27,763 nt of DNA from Candidatus Avimicrobium faecavium (GCA_904419105.1 CAJFQR010000007.1:1-27763), one strand, 5' to 3'. Positions 1 to 7,673 are shown, counted from the stretch's first letter. Notes: generated from the sequence alone by a model not told the origin. Numbers and translations: made by a program.

Positions 1-132
1 CAGAGTGGACTTGCCGCCGCCGTTCGGGCCGGTGATGACCATAAATTCATTGTCCTTTACGGTCAGGTCGATGTGCTTGAGGATTTCCTTGCCGTCAGGC
101 AGGGTATAAGATATATCTTTGAGTTCCAGCAT
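1..132 (-). CDS. ABC transporter ATPase, SufC-like, N-terminal 44 residues (runs off window)
   Basis: Only the first 44 codons are inside the window; the gene continues past position 1. The visible protein opens with a typical ABC core strand (MLELKDISY) and reaches a complete Walker A motif, GPNGGGKST, at residues 35-43, so it is an ATP-binding cassette protein. The GGG form of the P-loop and the short lead-in resemble SufC/SmsC-type ATPases of clostridial Fe-S assembly loci, but the ABC signature, Walker B and the neighbouring partner gene are out of view, so that assignment is inference. The ATG is preceded by a strong ribosome site (GGAGG, about positions 139-145). It is read away from the plus-strand TraX gene, leaving a 250-base gap that holds one promoter for each direction. 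Confidence 0.8.
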   Translation of the reverse strand, partial: MLELKDISYTLPDGKEILKHIDLTVKDNEFMVITGPNGGGKSTL

Positions 133-184
133 GGGAACACCTCCTGGCAGAAATCGAACTGTCCTGCCGCCGTATTTTTTGTTT

Positions 185-212
185 GTTATACTAACGCGGT
201 ATACAATTCCAA
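185..212 (-). promoter_or_regulatory. Putative promoter of the SufC-like ATPase gene
   Basis: Read on the minus strand, a -35 of TTGGAA (207-212) and a -10 of TATAAC (185-190) are separated by 16 bases. The spacer contains the palindrome GTATAC, and TATACTA (plus strand, 187-193) overlaps the -10. The same heptamer occurs twice over the rrf2 promoter near 11390-11430. The rest of the gap 213-323 is AT-rich on its left side and shows nothing further that I recognise. Confidence 0.5.
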
Positions 213-323
213 AACAAATTATATCAACCTCGCGCACCGATGTCAAGAGCCATTTTAGCCGGCAGAAAACTCCCTTCCCTCTGCGAAAAAAGCCACTCCC
301 TCCGGAAAAATGACACCGGCGCC

Positions 324-352
324 TTGCGTATCGGAATGGGAGGGCATATAAT
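324..352 (+). promoter_or_regulatory. Putative sigma-A promoter of the first TraX-family gene
   Basis: TTGCGT at 324-329 and a consensus TATAAT at 347-352 have the ideal 17-base spacing. Transcription would begin near 359, giving a leader of about 25 bases that contains the ribosome site at 371-377. Confidence 0.65.
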
Positions 353-383
353 ATAGGTAAGATCGGGAAGGGAGGTGCCGCCA

Positions 384-1001
384 TTGACCGGAGCGCAGCT
401 GAAGATCCTCGCCCTCACGGCGATGACACTGGACCATGTTGGTGCGGTTCTGCTCCCGCAGGTCCGGCTGCTGCGCATGGTCGGCCGGCTGGCAATGCCG
501 ATCTACTGCTTTTTGCTCGGGGAGGGGCTGCGCCACACCCGCAGCCTGCCCCGGTATCTCGGGAGGCTGCTGGCGCTGGCCCTCCTCTCGGAGTGGCCGT
601 TCGATCTGGCCTTTTCCAGCGGGGTAAACTGGGGTTACCAGAACGTCTTTTTTACACTGGTCCTGGGGCTTACCGCCCTGGCATTGGTCCGGACCGGACG
701 GCGGGGAGCCTGGATCGGAGCGGCAGGGCTGGCGATGCTGGCCCATTCTCTCCACACCGATTACGGCTGGTATGGCGTTGTACTGACCCTGCTGCTGGGC
801 AGCCGCGCTGACCGAACCATCACCGCCGCCGGTATGGCACTGCTGACACTGAGTGCCTTCGGCTTTTCGATACAACTCTGGGCACTGGCGGCACTGCCGC
901 TGCTCTGGAGCTACCACGGCGAACAGGGCCGGCGGCTGGGTTTTTGGACCTATCTGTACTATCCAGCCCATCTGCTGCTGCTCGGCGGGCTGGCAATATG
1001 A
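384..1001 (+). CDS. TraX family integral membrane protein (copy 1)
   Basis: A 205-residue, very hydrophobic protein with about six membrane segments. It matches the TraX family, whose F-plasmid member N-acetylates pilin; in Firmicutes these proteins occur without F-type pili and the substrate is unknown. Visible family signatures are an N-terminal TAMTLDHVGAV stretch (about residues 12-22), a GRLAMPIYCF stretch and a C-terminal YYPAHLLLL stretch. The start is chosen as TTG at 384 because GGAGGTG at 371-377 sits 6 bases before it; an in-frame GTG at 375 lies inside that ribosome site and is less likely. The protein is slightly shorter than the second copy at 20177-20908. A zinc-ribbon membrane protein follows after 34 bases, probably in the same transcript. 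Confidence 0.82.
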   Translation: MTGAQLKILALTAMTLDHVGAVLLPQVRLLRMVGRLAMPIYCFLLGEGLRHTRSLPRYLGRLLALALLSEWPFDLAFSSGVNWGYQNVFFTLVLGLTALALVRTGRRGAWIGAAGLAMLAHSLHTDYGWYGVVLTLLLGSRADRTITAAGMALLTLSAFGFSIQLWALAALPLLWSYHGEQGRRLGFWTYLYYPAHLLLLGGLAI

Positions 1002-1035
1002 CGGTATGATGACAAAGGACGAGGAGGTTTTTCCC

Positions 1036-2076
1036 TTGGCGAAACAAATGATCACCTGCGAATCCTGCGGACGCAGGTACGACTATCTGGAATCCGAATC
1101 CTGCCCCTACTGCGGCGCCTTTAACTACGATAAGGAGATTGGCTCCCATCTATGCACCACCGAAGATGTGGAGCGCATCGTGGAGATGCGCACTCCGGAA
1201 CACTTTGACGATGAGACCGACCCGCAGCCGGAGGAGCTGGACAAAGGTTTGATGCGAAAATACGCCCGGGCCCGCAGGCGGCTGGACCGGCTGGAGACCA
1301 CCGAAGATGTGTTCCGATCGGCGCTGAAGGGCAGCCGGGATTCCGTCCGATGGGAGCGCCCGGAGAAAAAGAAGAAAAAGTCCCATACGGTCCGTACGGT
1401 AATTGTTATCTTTGTGGGGATCTGGGTGCTGTCAATGGTGCTGGGCGTACTGACCGCTCTATTTGACTCCCTCTCTGAACCGTCGCACCCTGAACCGTCC
1501 TATTCGTACAGCGATGCGGAGATCGGAGACACCTTTGATACTATCTACGGCATCCAGAATACCGAATATACGGCCGAGGAGTTTCACTTCACCGTCGGAG
1601 ATATTGCAGTCATCGACACCGAAACGCCGGAGGAGGGCACGGTGGTGGTCGGCGTCTATCTGGACGGCTGGTCCACCGCTCCGAGCGACGGCTACTCGAT
1701 GGTGAGCTCCAACCCGGAACTCATTGTGTCCAGCAGCGGAGAGGGGTACCGCTACTCCCCCATTGATACCCTCTACGGAGATGAAGAGGATCTGCAGACC
1801 ATGTTCGGGTACAACTCGCTGAGTTTCCTGCAGGCGTATGAGATCTCCTACCTTTCCGGCGGAAACGCTGTCCGGGGATATATTCCTTTCCTGGTGGACA
1901 AGGATGACCTGGACGACCTTCGCTTTGAGCTGACGTTGACCTGGTACTCCGAGGACTATCTCTACGAAAACACCCGGGTATACATCATTGAACCGCTGGA
2001 ACCTCTCTCCACCCATCCGACTGTCTCCCTGGAGGAAGCGGTAAACAGTTATCAAATGGAATATGCCGAATGGTAA
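1036..2076 (+). CDS. Zinc-ribbon single-pass membrane protein of unknown function
   Basis: A 346-residue protein I do not recognise at family level. It begins with a four-cysteine zinc ribbon (CESC at residues 8-11, CPYC at 23-26), followed by a charged helical segment (about 45-118, ending in a run of lysines), one membrane helix (about 119-143) and an acidic Ser/Tyr-rich domain of about 200 residues. The lysine run before the helix predicts a cytoplasmic ribbon and an external C-terminal domain. The start TTG at 1036 is preferred because GGAGG at 1023-1027 is 8 bases upstream; ATGs at 1006/1009 lack a ribosome site. It follows the TraX gene by 34 bases and ends in a strong hairpin terminator. 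Zinc-ribbon plus membrane-anchor layouts are common in Clostridia, but no function is assigned. Confidence 0.75.
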   Translation: MAKQMITCESCGRRYDYLESESCPYCGAFNYDKEIGSHLCTTEDVERIVEMRTPEHFDDETDPQPEELDKGLMRKYARARRRLDRLETTEDVFRSALKGSRDSVRWERPEKKKKKSHTVRTVIVIFVGIWVLSMVLGVLTALFDSLSEPSHPEPSYSYSDAEIGDTFDTIYGIQNTEYTAEEFHFTVGDIAVIDTETPEEGTVVVGVYLDGWSTAPSDGYSMVSSNPELIVSSSGEGYRYSPIDTLYGDEEDLQTMFGYNSLSFLQAYEISYLSGGNAVRGYIPFLVDKDDLDDLRFELTLTWYSEDYLYENTRVYIIEPLEPLSTHPTVSLEEAVNSYQMEYAEW

Positions 2077-2084
2077 GATAAATA

Positions 2085-2112
2085 GAAAAAGCCCCTGATC
2101 GGGGGCTTTTTA
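2085..2112. terminator. Bidirectional hairpin terminator between the zinc-ribbon gene and malic enzyme
   Basis: AAAAAGCCCC, a short TGATC loop and GGGGGCTTTTT form a stem flanked by A and T runs, suited to stopping both converging genes. Confidence 0.85.
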
Positions 2113-2122
2113 TCATATATAC

Positions 2123-3298
2123 TCACAAGCGGGCGGAGCCGCTGGCTCTTGCCGCCTCTGCAACTGCTTTGGCCACTGCAGGGGCCACCCGTTCATCAAA
2201 CAGCGAGGGGATGATAGTCTCCGGGCCGAGTTCCTCCGGGGTGATGAGCCCGGCGATGGCATGGGCGGCGGCGAGCTTCATGCCCTGGTCGATATCCCGA
2301 GCCCGGACATCCAGCGCTCCCCGGAACACCCCGGGGAAGGCGAGGACATTGTTGATCTGGTTGGGCATATCGCTGCGGCCGGTGCCCATTACCCGCACAC
2401 CGGCGGCAATGGCCTCGTCGTACATAATCTCCGGCACCGGGTTGGCCATCGCAAAGACGATCGGGTCCTCCGCCATCCGGGCGATCATCTCCGGCTTGAG
2501 GCAGCCGCCCACCGAAAGACCGATGAACACATCGGCGCCCTCCAGCGCCTCCGCCAGGCCGCCGGTTTTTCCCTCCCGATTAGTAATCGTGCACAGTCCG
2601 GCCTTATGGCCCTCCAGCCCCGCCGGACGTCCGGAATAGAGGATGCCATGCTCGTCACAGGCGATGATGTCGGTCACACCGGCCGCCCGCAGCATGTGGA
2701 TTACCGCTGTGCCGGCGCTGCCCGGTCCATTGAGCACCACCCGGATTCGCTCCATCTCCTTGCCGACGATCTTCAGCGCGTTGATCAGTGCCGCCAGCAC
2801 CACGATGGCGGTGCCGTGCTGGTCATCGTGGAACACCGGAATCTCCAGCTCCTGTTCCAGCCGCTGCTCGATGTCAAAGCACTTCGGAGAGGCAATATCC
2901 TCCAGATTGATGCCGCCGAAGGTCGGGGCAAGCCAGCGCACCGCTTTGATGATCTCCTCCGGGTCCTGGGTGCTCAGACAGATGGGCACCGCGTCCACCC
3001 CGCCAAATTGCTTAAAGAGCAGGCTTTTTCCCTCCATCACCGGCATCGCCGCCTGGCCGCCGATGTTGCCCAGGCCCAGCACCGCCGAGCCATCGGTGAC
3101 CACGGCAATCAGGTTTCCTTTCGAGGTATAGGTATAGGCTTCCGCCGGATTCCGGGCGATCTCCAGGCAGGGAGCTGCCACACCGGGGGTGTAGGCTGTG
3201 CTGAGGTCGTCCCGGGTTCGCACCGTTACCTTGCCCTCGATTGTGATCTTTCCGTGATGTTCTGCGTGCAGCGCCAGTGCTGCTTTTGCATAATCCAT
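2123..3298 (-). CDS. NAD(P)-dependent malic enzyme (oxaloacetate-decarboxylating malate dehydrogenase)
   Basis: A cytoplasmic enzyme of 391 residues that oxidatively decarboxylates malate to pyruvate and CO2. The length fits the short bacterial malic enzyme form without the phosphotransacetylase domain found in MaeB. Visible signatures are YTPGVA with the catalytic tyrosine (residue 36), MEGKSLLFKQFGG with the catalytic lysine (residue 91), the metal ligands in NLEDIASPK (residues 131-139) and HDDQHGTA (157-164), and the Rossmann loop GPGSAGTA (191-198). The ATG at 3298 has GGAGG 7 bases upstream. It is divergent from a LysR regulator, which is the likely controller. Cofactor preference (NAD or NADP) cannot be told by eye. 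Confidence 0.93.
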   Translation of the reverse strand: MDYAKAALALHAEHHGKITIEGKVTVRTRDDLSTAYTPGVAAPCLEIARNPAEAYTYTSKGNLIAVVTDGSAVLGLGNIGGQAAMPVMEGKSLLFKQFGGVDAVPICLSTQDPEEIIKAVRWLAPTFGGINLEDIASPKCFDIEQRLEQELEIPVFHDDQHGTAIVVLAALINALKIVGKEMERIRVVLNGPGSAGTAVIHMLRAAGVTDIIACDEHGILYSGRPAGLEGHKAGLCTITNREGKTGGLAEALEGADVFIGLSVGGCLKPEMIARMAEDPIVFAMANPVPEIMYDEAIAAGVRVMGTGRSDMPNQINNVLAFPGVFRGALDVRARDIDQGMKLAAAHAIAGLITPEELGPETIIPSLFDERVAPAVAKAVAEAARASGSARL

Positions 3299-3348
3299 AA
3301 TCCATCCTCCTCATATATTCCGGCACGGCCGTTTCCGCGCCGGGTTTC

Positions 3349-3377
3349 TTGATTTTATCAATGAAAATTGCTAAACT
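3349..3377 (+). promoter_or_regulatory. Putative lysR promoter with candidate operator CAATGAAAATTG
   Basis: TTGATT (3349-3354) and TAAACT (3372-3377) are 17 bases apart. The spacer holds the inverted repeat CAAT-GAAA-ATTG (3359-3370). LysR regulators commonly bind such sites in divergent intergenic regions and repress themselves. An AT-rich TAAAAT on the minus strand in the same stretch could serve malic enzyme, but its -35 is poor. Confidence 0.45.
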
Positions 3378-3430
3378 AAAGTTAAGAACGCCATGTATGA
3401 TTGTTTCCACAGCAAAAAGAGGTGAACCGC

Positions 3431-4306
3431 ATGCGGCTGAATCAGCTGGAGTACTTTGTCAAGACGGTGGAGTGCGGCGGAGCCAACGCCGCCGCCCGGG
3501 AGCTTTCCGTCTCCCAGCCGGCCATCTCTGCAGCCATACGGGAGCTGGAGGAAGAACTGGGCGTCCCGCTGTTCCGACGGGTGCGCCAGCAGCTGATCCT
3601 CACCGAAGAGGGAGCCGCTTTTTACCGGCGGGTTGGGCCGCTGCTCATCCAGCTGCAGGTTGCGGTACACCAAGTACAGGCAATGGCCGGCGGGCCTCAG
3701 GCGCTGCGGCTGTGTCTGCCGCCAATGATCGGTATGTTTATGGCTCCGCTGATTCTTGGGGAGTTTGTCCCGGCCCATCCGGACCTGCATCTGACCATCA
3801 GCGAAGCCGGCACCGACTCCATCCAGAAGATGCTGCTGGACGGCACCGCCGACCTGGGGATCATGATCGGCCAGAGCCCGTACAATGTTGGGCTGGAGGC
3901 GGTACCCCTGCGGGAAACCCGCTATGCGCTGTTTGTCGGCAGGCAGAGCCCGCTGGCCGGCCGCAGACTGATCTCCTTCCGGGACCTGGCCGGGGAGCCA
4001 CTGGTCCTCTTCGACCAGGGACTGTACATCAACGCCCTGCTGCACCGGCAGTTCCGGCAGGAGAGGGTACGCCCCAACATCGTCCTGCAGACCAATCAGA
4101 TCAACACCATCAAGGACTTTGTCGGGCACAGTGTGGTCTCAACCTTTCTGATTCGGGAGGTGGTCAAGGACGCTGACCAGCTCATCGAGGTCCCCACCGA
4201 CTTCTCTCCGCCGATCACCATCATCGCCGCCTGGAAAAAAGGCCGGCGGCCGGTGGGCGGGGCGCTGCAGCTGCTGCGGTTTCTGCAAAAAACAGGCCGG
4301 GATTAA
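3431..4306 (+). CDS. LysR family transcriptional regulator
   Basis: A 291-residue regulator with the standard layout: an N-terminal winged helix-turn-helix (residues 1-60, with the AAARELSVSQPAISAAIREL helix pair at about 20-39, followed by LGVPLFRR) and a periplasmic-binding-like effector domain from about residue 88. The ATG at 3431 has AGAGGTGA just upstream. The gene is divergent from malic enzyme, with 132 bases between the starts. By the usual LysR logic it probably controls malic enzyme and itself in response to a carboxylate, but the effector is not visible in the sequence. The stop codon lies in the loop of a terminator hairpin shared with the converging carrier gene. Confidence 0.9.
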   Translation: MRLNQLEYFVKTVECGGANAAARELSVSQPAISAAIRELEEELGVPLFRRVRQQLILTEEGAAFYRRVGPLLIQLQVAVHQVQAMAGGPQALRLCLPPMIGMFMAPLILGEFVPAHPDLHLTISEAGTDSIQKMLLDGTADLGIMIGQSPYNVGLEAVPLRETRYALFVGRQSPLAGRRLISFRDLAGEPLVLFDQGLYINALLHRQFRQERVRPNIVLQTNQINTIKDFVGHSVVSTFLIREVVKDADQLIEVPTDFSPPITIIAAWKKGRRPVGGALQLLRFLQKTGRD

Positions 4307-4320
4307 CCGGCCTATTTTTA
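4294..4320. terminator. Bidirectional terminator containing the lysR stop codon
   Basis: AGGCCGG, a six-base loop GATTAA and CCGGCCT are followed by ATTTTTAT. On the minus strand the same stem is followed by GTTTTTTG, so it can end both converging transcripts. The lysR TAA is inside the loop. Confidence 0.85.
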
Positions 4321-4328
4321 TCCCGATA

Positions 4329-5723
4329 TCAGCCCATCCAGCCGATGGCCGAGAGCACCGCGATGAAGATGCAGGCGATTACCGCCAGAATTCCCATCAA
4401 CGGAGCCGAGTAGCGCACCCATTTGGTGTAGTCCACCCCTGCCAGGCCCAGGGCGCCGGTGAGCGGTCCGGAAACCGGAGTGAGGGTGTTGGTCAGGCTG
4501 TCGCCCATCTGGTAGGCAAAAGCCACAACCTGCCGGGTAAGGCCGCAGACATCGCCGATCGGGTTGAGGATCGGGATGACGATGGCCGCCTTGGAAAGGC
4601 CGGAGGGAATGGCCAGGTTGATCAGCGTTGTAAACAGGAACACGCCGACGCCGGCAGCCGCCAGGCCGAAGTTGCCAATGACGCTGGAGGCGCCATAGGC
4701 GATGGTGTGCATGACATTGCCGTCGGTGAGCACAAAGCCGATGACACGAGCACAGCCCATAACCAGACAGATGCCGCCCATCGACTGGGCACCGGACATA
4801 AAGGTCTTGCTGGCCTTGTTCGGTGCAATACGGTAGGCCGCAGCAGCGAACACGGCGATCAGGATCATGATAGCCAGCAGGTACTCCTGTCCCCAGCCGA
4901 AGGTCTGGTTGCCCAGAGCATAGAGCACATAGGCTCCGATCATCACCAGCGCCACCACCACAGCCCGTACCGGGAAGCCGCTGGCCTCGATGTTGGTGGA
5001 CATATTCTCATCCGGCTCCAGGATCTCGCCGACGATGCTCTTGGAGGGATCCTTTGAGATCTTGATGGCGTACCGGGTGCAGTAGGCTGCGTTGACGATG
5101 GTGAAGATCACCCAGATTGCCATACGCACTCCCATGCCGGACAGAGGCGCCACCCCGGCGGTGGACTGGAACACCATGACCATATTGGAGGTAAAGCTGG
5201 CCCCCTGCCCGATCAGGTAGCCGAGGTAGAACATGGCCATCGCGGTGATGCGGTCCAGCCGCAGCCGCTTGCAGATGACCATGCCGACGGTTACAAAGGC
5301 GATCATCGAGTCGCCGCCGGCGAAGGCGCCGAGCACCGACATCATAACGACGATAGCCGGCACCAGTACAGTAACGCTCTTGTCTTCGAGCTTATAGACG
5401 CCGAAGTTGAGGATCTCCTCAAAACAGCCGGTGGAGATGACCACGGCAATGGCGCCACCCGCTACCAGCATCATTGAGATGACACTGCCGGCGTTGATCA
5501 CGCCCTCCTGAATCATCAGCAGCGCTGTCCAGGGGGATACAGGGGTGTTCTCGATGTAGGAGAAAGTGCCGGCCAGCACCCGCCCGTCTTCGTCGACCTG
5601 ATAGGTCCCCGCCGGGGCCACATAGGTCAGCAGGCAGGCGAAGAGGATCAGCCCGAGAATGATGACCAGGATGTGTGGGACCTGAAAACTCTTCTTCGCC
5701 GGCGCTTTTGTCTGTGCGCTCAT
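4329..5723 (-). CDS. YfcC/DcuC-family membrane carrier
   Basis: A 464-residue inner-membrane transporter with about a dozen hydrophobic segments. The overall pattern (an early APAGTYQVDEDGR segment after the first helix, a GAFAGGDSMIAFV segment near residue 137, and IPSGLSKAAIVIPILNPIGD plus LTNTLTPVSGPL near the C-terminus) matches the YfcC / C4-dicarboxylate anaerobic carrier superfamily. Members carry amino acids, peptides or dicarboxylates; the substrate here is unknown. It starts 24 bases after the stop of an M20 peptidase and has AAGGAGGAAA before its ATG, so the two form an operon. A pairing of peptidase and carrier suggests uptake and breakdown of a small peptide or acylated amino acid (inference). 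Confidence 0.85.
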   Translation of the reverse strand: MSAQTKAPAKKSFQVPHILVIILGLILFACLLTYVAPAGTYQVDEDGRVLAGTFSYIENTPVSPWTALLMIQEGVINAGSVISMMLVAGGAIAVVISTGCFEEILNFGVYKLEDKSVTVLVPAIVVMMSVLGAFAGGDSMIAFVTVGMVICKRLRLDRITAMAMFYLGYLIGQGASFTSNMVMVFQSTAGVAPLSGMGVRMAIWVIFTIVNAAYCTRYAIKISKDPSKSIVGEILEPDENMSTNIEASGFPVRAVVVALVMIGAYVLYALGNQTFGWGQEYLLAIMILIAVFAAAAYRIAPNKASKTFMSGAQSMGGICLVMGCARVIGFVLTDGNVMHTIAYGASSVIGNFGLAAAGVGVFLFTTLINLAIPSGLSKAAIVIPILNPIGDVCGLTRQVVAFAYQMGDSLTNTLTPVSGPLTGALGLAGVDYTKWVRYSAPLMGILAVIACIFIAVLSAIGWMG

Positions 5724-5747
5724 TGCGATTTCCTCCTTCCGAGGGGA

Positions 5748-6929
5748 TCATTCCATTACACCGAGCACCACAGCGAACAGCCGGGTGCGGCGCTCGATGG
5801 AGGCGATGCTCATCGACTCATCGGTGGAATGGATTTTGTACATATACGGGCCAAGGGCGTCCACCGTGGGCACGCCGTGGAAGTTCAGGTAGTTGGCATC
5901 GCTGCCGCCGCCGGTGGCCTGCTCCGGCAAGTCATAGCCGATGAGCTTACCGGCATCCCGCACGAACTCATAGAGACGGCCGTTTTCCGGGGTGCGCTCC
6001 ATCGGCACGCTGAAGTTATCCACACGCAGCCTGGTTACCGTATCGGGGATATAGGGCGGCAGCGCCTCCACCTCAGCAAGGATGCGTTCCACCTCGTCCA
6101 TATCCGCCTTATTGGCTACCCGGACGCTCACCTTGGCGGTGGCGCGGCCGGAGACCACATTGATCGGATCATCCGAGAGGATATTCCCCACATTGAACTG
6201 GATGCCCCGTTCGTTGTTGTTGTGTTCATAGAGCAGCAGCGCCCGGTGAGCGGCCTCCAGCAGGGCGGAGCGGCCGTCGGTGTAATTGACCCCCGAGTGG
6301 GCCGGACGGCCGGTGACCTCGATAGTGATGGAGCCCGACCCCTTGCGGGCGGTGAGGATGCCGTCCTCCAGCCGGGACGGCTCAAAGACAAAGCCCATCT
6401 CGGCACCGGGGATCTCGGTGTCAAAGACCTGATGGCCGGTGGGAGAACCGATCTCCTCATCGCAGTTGAAGATAAAGACGATCTCCTTATCCGGCAGCAG
6501 TCCCTGTTCCTGCATGATCTTCACCGCGTAGATGGCCACCAGAATCCCGCCTTTGCAGTCGATGATGCCAAGGCCGTATGCGGTGTCCCCGTCAATGTGG
6601 AAGGGGTATTTCTCGGTGTCACCGGGCTTGAAGACAGTGTCAGTGTGGGCGTTCAGGATGATCTTGCCGGTCGGGTTTTCCGGGCGCAGCCGGGCGATGA
6701 TGTTGATGCCATAGCCCTCAAAGTACCGGTGCTCGATCTCGATGCCGTCAATGGTCTCCAGCAGCCGGTCGAGAATCTCCACCACCCTGCGGTTACCCTC
6801 TTCATTGCGGGAGCCGCAGTCGATACCGGCAAACTGCCGCAGCAGATCCAGCTGTTCGTCGGCGTACTTTTTCGCGCCGGCGGTTGCGGCTTCGATCACG
6901 GCCTGCTTGTTGTCCAGTTTCATCTTCAT
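5748..6929 (-). CDS. M20 family zinc metallopeptidase (CPG2/ArgE/DapE type)
   Basis: A 393-residue cytoplasmic hydrolase. All expected di-zinc and catalytic residues of the M20 family are visible: H95 and D97 in NAHTDTVF, D124 in GIIDCKGG, the catalytic E158 with E159 in NCDEEIGS, E183 in FEPSR, and a late histidine in YKIHSTDES. The central dimerisation domain lies between the halves of the catalytic domain. The start at 6929 (MKMKLD) is 9 bases from AAAGGA; an ATG at 6938 would abut that site. It is the first gene of the operon with the YfcC carrier. Substrate could be a dipeptide, an N-acyl amino acid or a C-terminal glutamate conjugate. The family is certain, the substrate is not. Confidence 0.9.
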   Translation of the reverse strand: MKMKLDNKQAVIEAATAGAKKYADEQLDLLRQFAGIDCGSRNEEGNRRVVEILDRLLETIDGIEIEHRYFEGYGINIIARLRPENPTGKIILNAHTDTVFKPGDTEKYPFHIDGDTAYGLGIIDCKGGILVAIYAVKIMQEQGLLPDKEIVFIFNCDEEIGSPTGHQVFDTEIPGAEMGFVFEPSRLEDGILTARKGSGSITIEVTGRPAHSGVNYTDGRSALLEAAHRALLLYEHNNNERGIQFNVGNILSDDPINVVSGRATAKVSVRVANKADMDEVERILAEVEALPPYIPDTVTRLRVDNFSVPMERTPENGRLYEFVRDAGKLIGYDLPEQATGGGSDANYLNFHGVPTVDALGPYMYKIHSTDESMSIASIERRTRLFAVVLGVME

Positions 6930-6992
6930 CGTGTTCATCCTTTCTGTATGGTCTATTGCATTGTATGGGGACAGCCCCACCTTCATACCTTC

Positions 6993-7022
6993 ACTATACC
7001 ACGAGTATATACTTACTGTAAA
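6993..7022 (-). promoter_or_regulatory. Promoter of the M20 peptidase-YfcC operon with palindrome AGTATATACT
   Basis: Minus strand TTTACA (7017-7022) and TATAGT (6993-6998), 18 bases apart, with a TG-n extension before the -10. A perfect 10-base palindrome, AGTATATACT (7004-7013), fills the spacer and is a candidate operator. The gap 6930-7175 is strikingly AT-rich compared with its surroundings; apart from this promoter and the terminator at 7132-7161 I see nothing coding in it. Confidence 0.7.
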
Positions 7023-7131
7023 ATACCGATTTTTTATATCTTATAAATTTTATTTATTAACTTTTTAGGCTATTTTGATAATAGTTTTGCATATATAGAT
7101 AATATTGTTATAAAATTGACAAGATCAGAAT

Positions 7132-7161
7132 AAAAAAGGGGAAGCCTTTGCCCCCCTTTTT
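7132..7161 (-). terminator. Terminator downstream of the yjiG-like gene
   Basis: On the minus strand AAAAAGGGG..., a loop of about 11 bases and CCCCTTTTTT form a rho-independent terminator 15 bases past the yjiG-like stop codon. Confidence 0.8.
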
Positions 7162-7175
7162 ACGGTTGGTATTGC

Positions 7176-7673
7176 TTACATCAGACCCATCACGGTGAGA
7201 ATCACGCGCATCAGCAGCATACCCAGCGCTGCATCGAACAGTGCCACACCGATCATCAGCAGCGAGTACTTTTTGTTTGTCTCGGTGACCAGCACGATGC
7301 GGGCGTAGTGACCCACCAGCGTACCCATCAGCATCGAGGGCATGATGCAGATGGTGGCCTGTGCCGCGGTGATGGTCCCGGCCATGTAGAGGTTAAAGGC
7401 CGTGGCCGCCCCCGCCGCCTTGGCGAAGAAGGCGCTGATCAGGACGGTGACCGCCTCCCCCGGCAGGCCGAAGATGCCCATCACCGGCCCGCACAGGCTG
7501 CCGAGCACATCCATGATCCCGGTGACGGTAAAGGCCTGCACCAATACATAGCCCAGCACCATAGCCGGCACAATGGTATTGATCGCAATGCCCCAGCCCT
7601 TTTTCGCACCGGCGGTAAAGGTTTCGATGATGCCCTCTTTTTTCTCCTGTTTCGCGGTAGTCTGTGTGCTCAT
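7176..7673 (-). CDS. yjiG: YjiG family membrane protein (nucleoside-recognition 'Gate' domain)
   Basis: A 165-residue membrane protein that closely follows the YjiG pattern: a polar N-terminus, FTAGAKKGWGIA, several hydrophobic helices, and the GLPGEAVTVL motif (about residues 90-99), ending without truncation. In Escherichia coli yjiG and yjiH lie beside iadA, an isoaspartyl dipeptidase gene, which hints at a role in peptide metabolism; the molecular function is unknown. The ATG at 7673 overlaps the stop of the upstream stub as TGATG, and AGGAGG lies 8 bases before it, so the pair was translationally coupled. The reading frame is intact, but its original promoter appears to have been lost with the upstream gene's 5' end, so it may now be silent. 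Confidence 0.8.
   Translation of the reverse strand: MSTQTTAKQEKKEGIIETFTAGAKKGWGIAINTIVPAMVLGYVLVQAFTVTGIMDVLGSLCGPVMGIFGLPGEAVTVLISAFFAKAAGAATAFNLYMAGTITAAQATICIMPSMLMGTLVGHYARIVLVTETNKKYSLLMIGVALFDAALGMLLMRVILTVMGLM

Noticed and set aside
384..1001. TraX as a sign of an integrated conjugative element
   Set aside because: No relaxase, coupling protein, integrase, pilin or attachment repeats are in the window, and the neighbours are housekeeping genes.
5673..7046. Open frame of 457 codons on the plus strand
   Set aside because: Antisense to the M20 peptidase, which has all of its catalytic residues.
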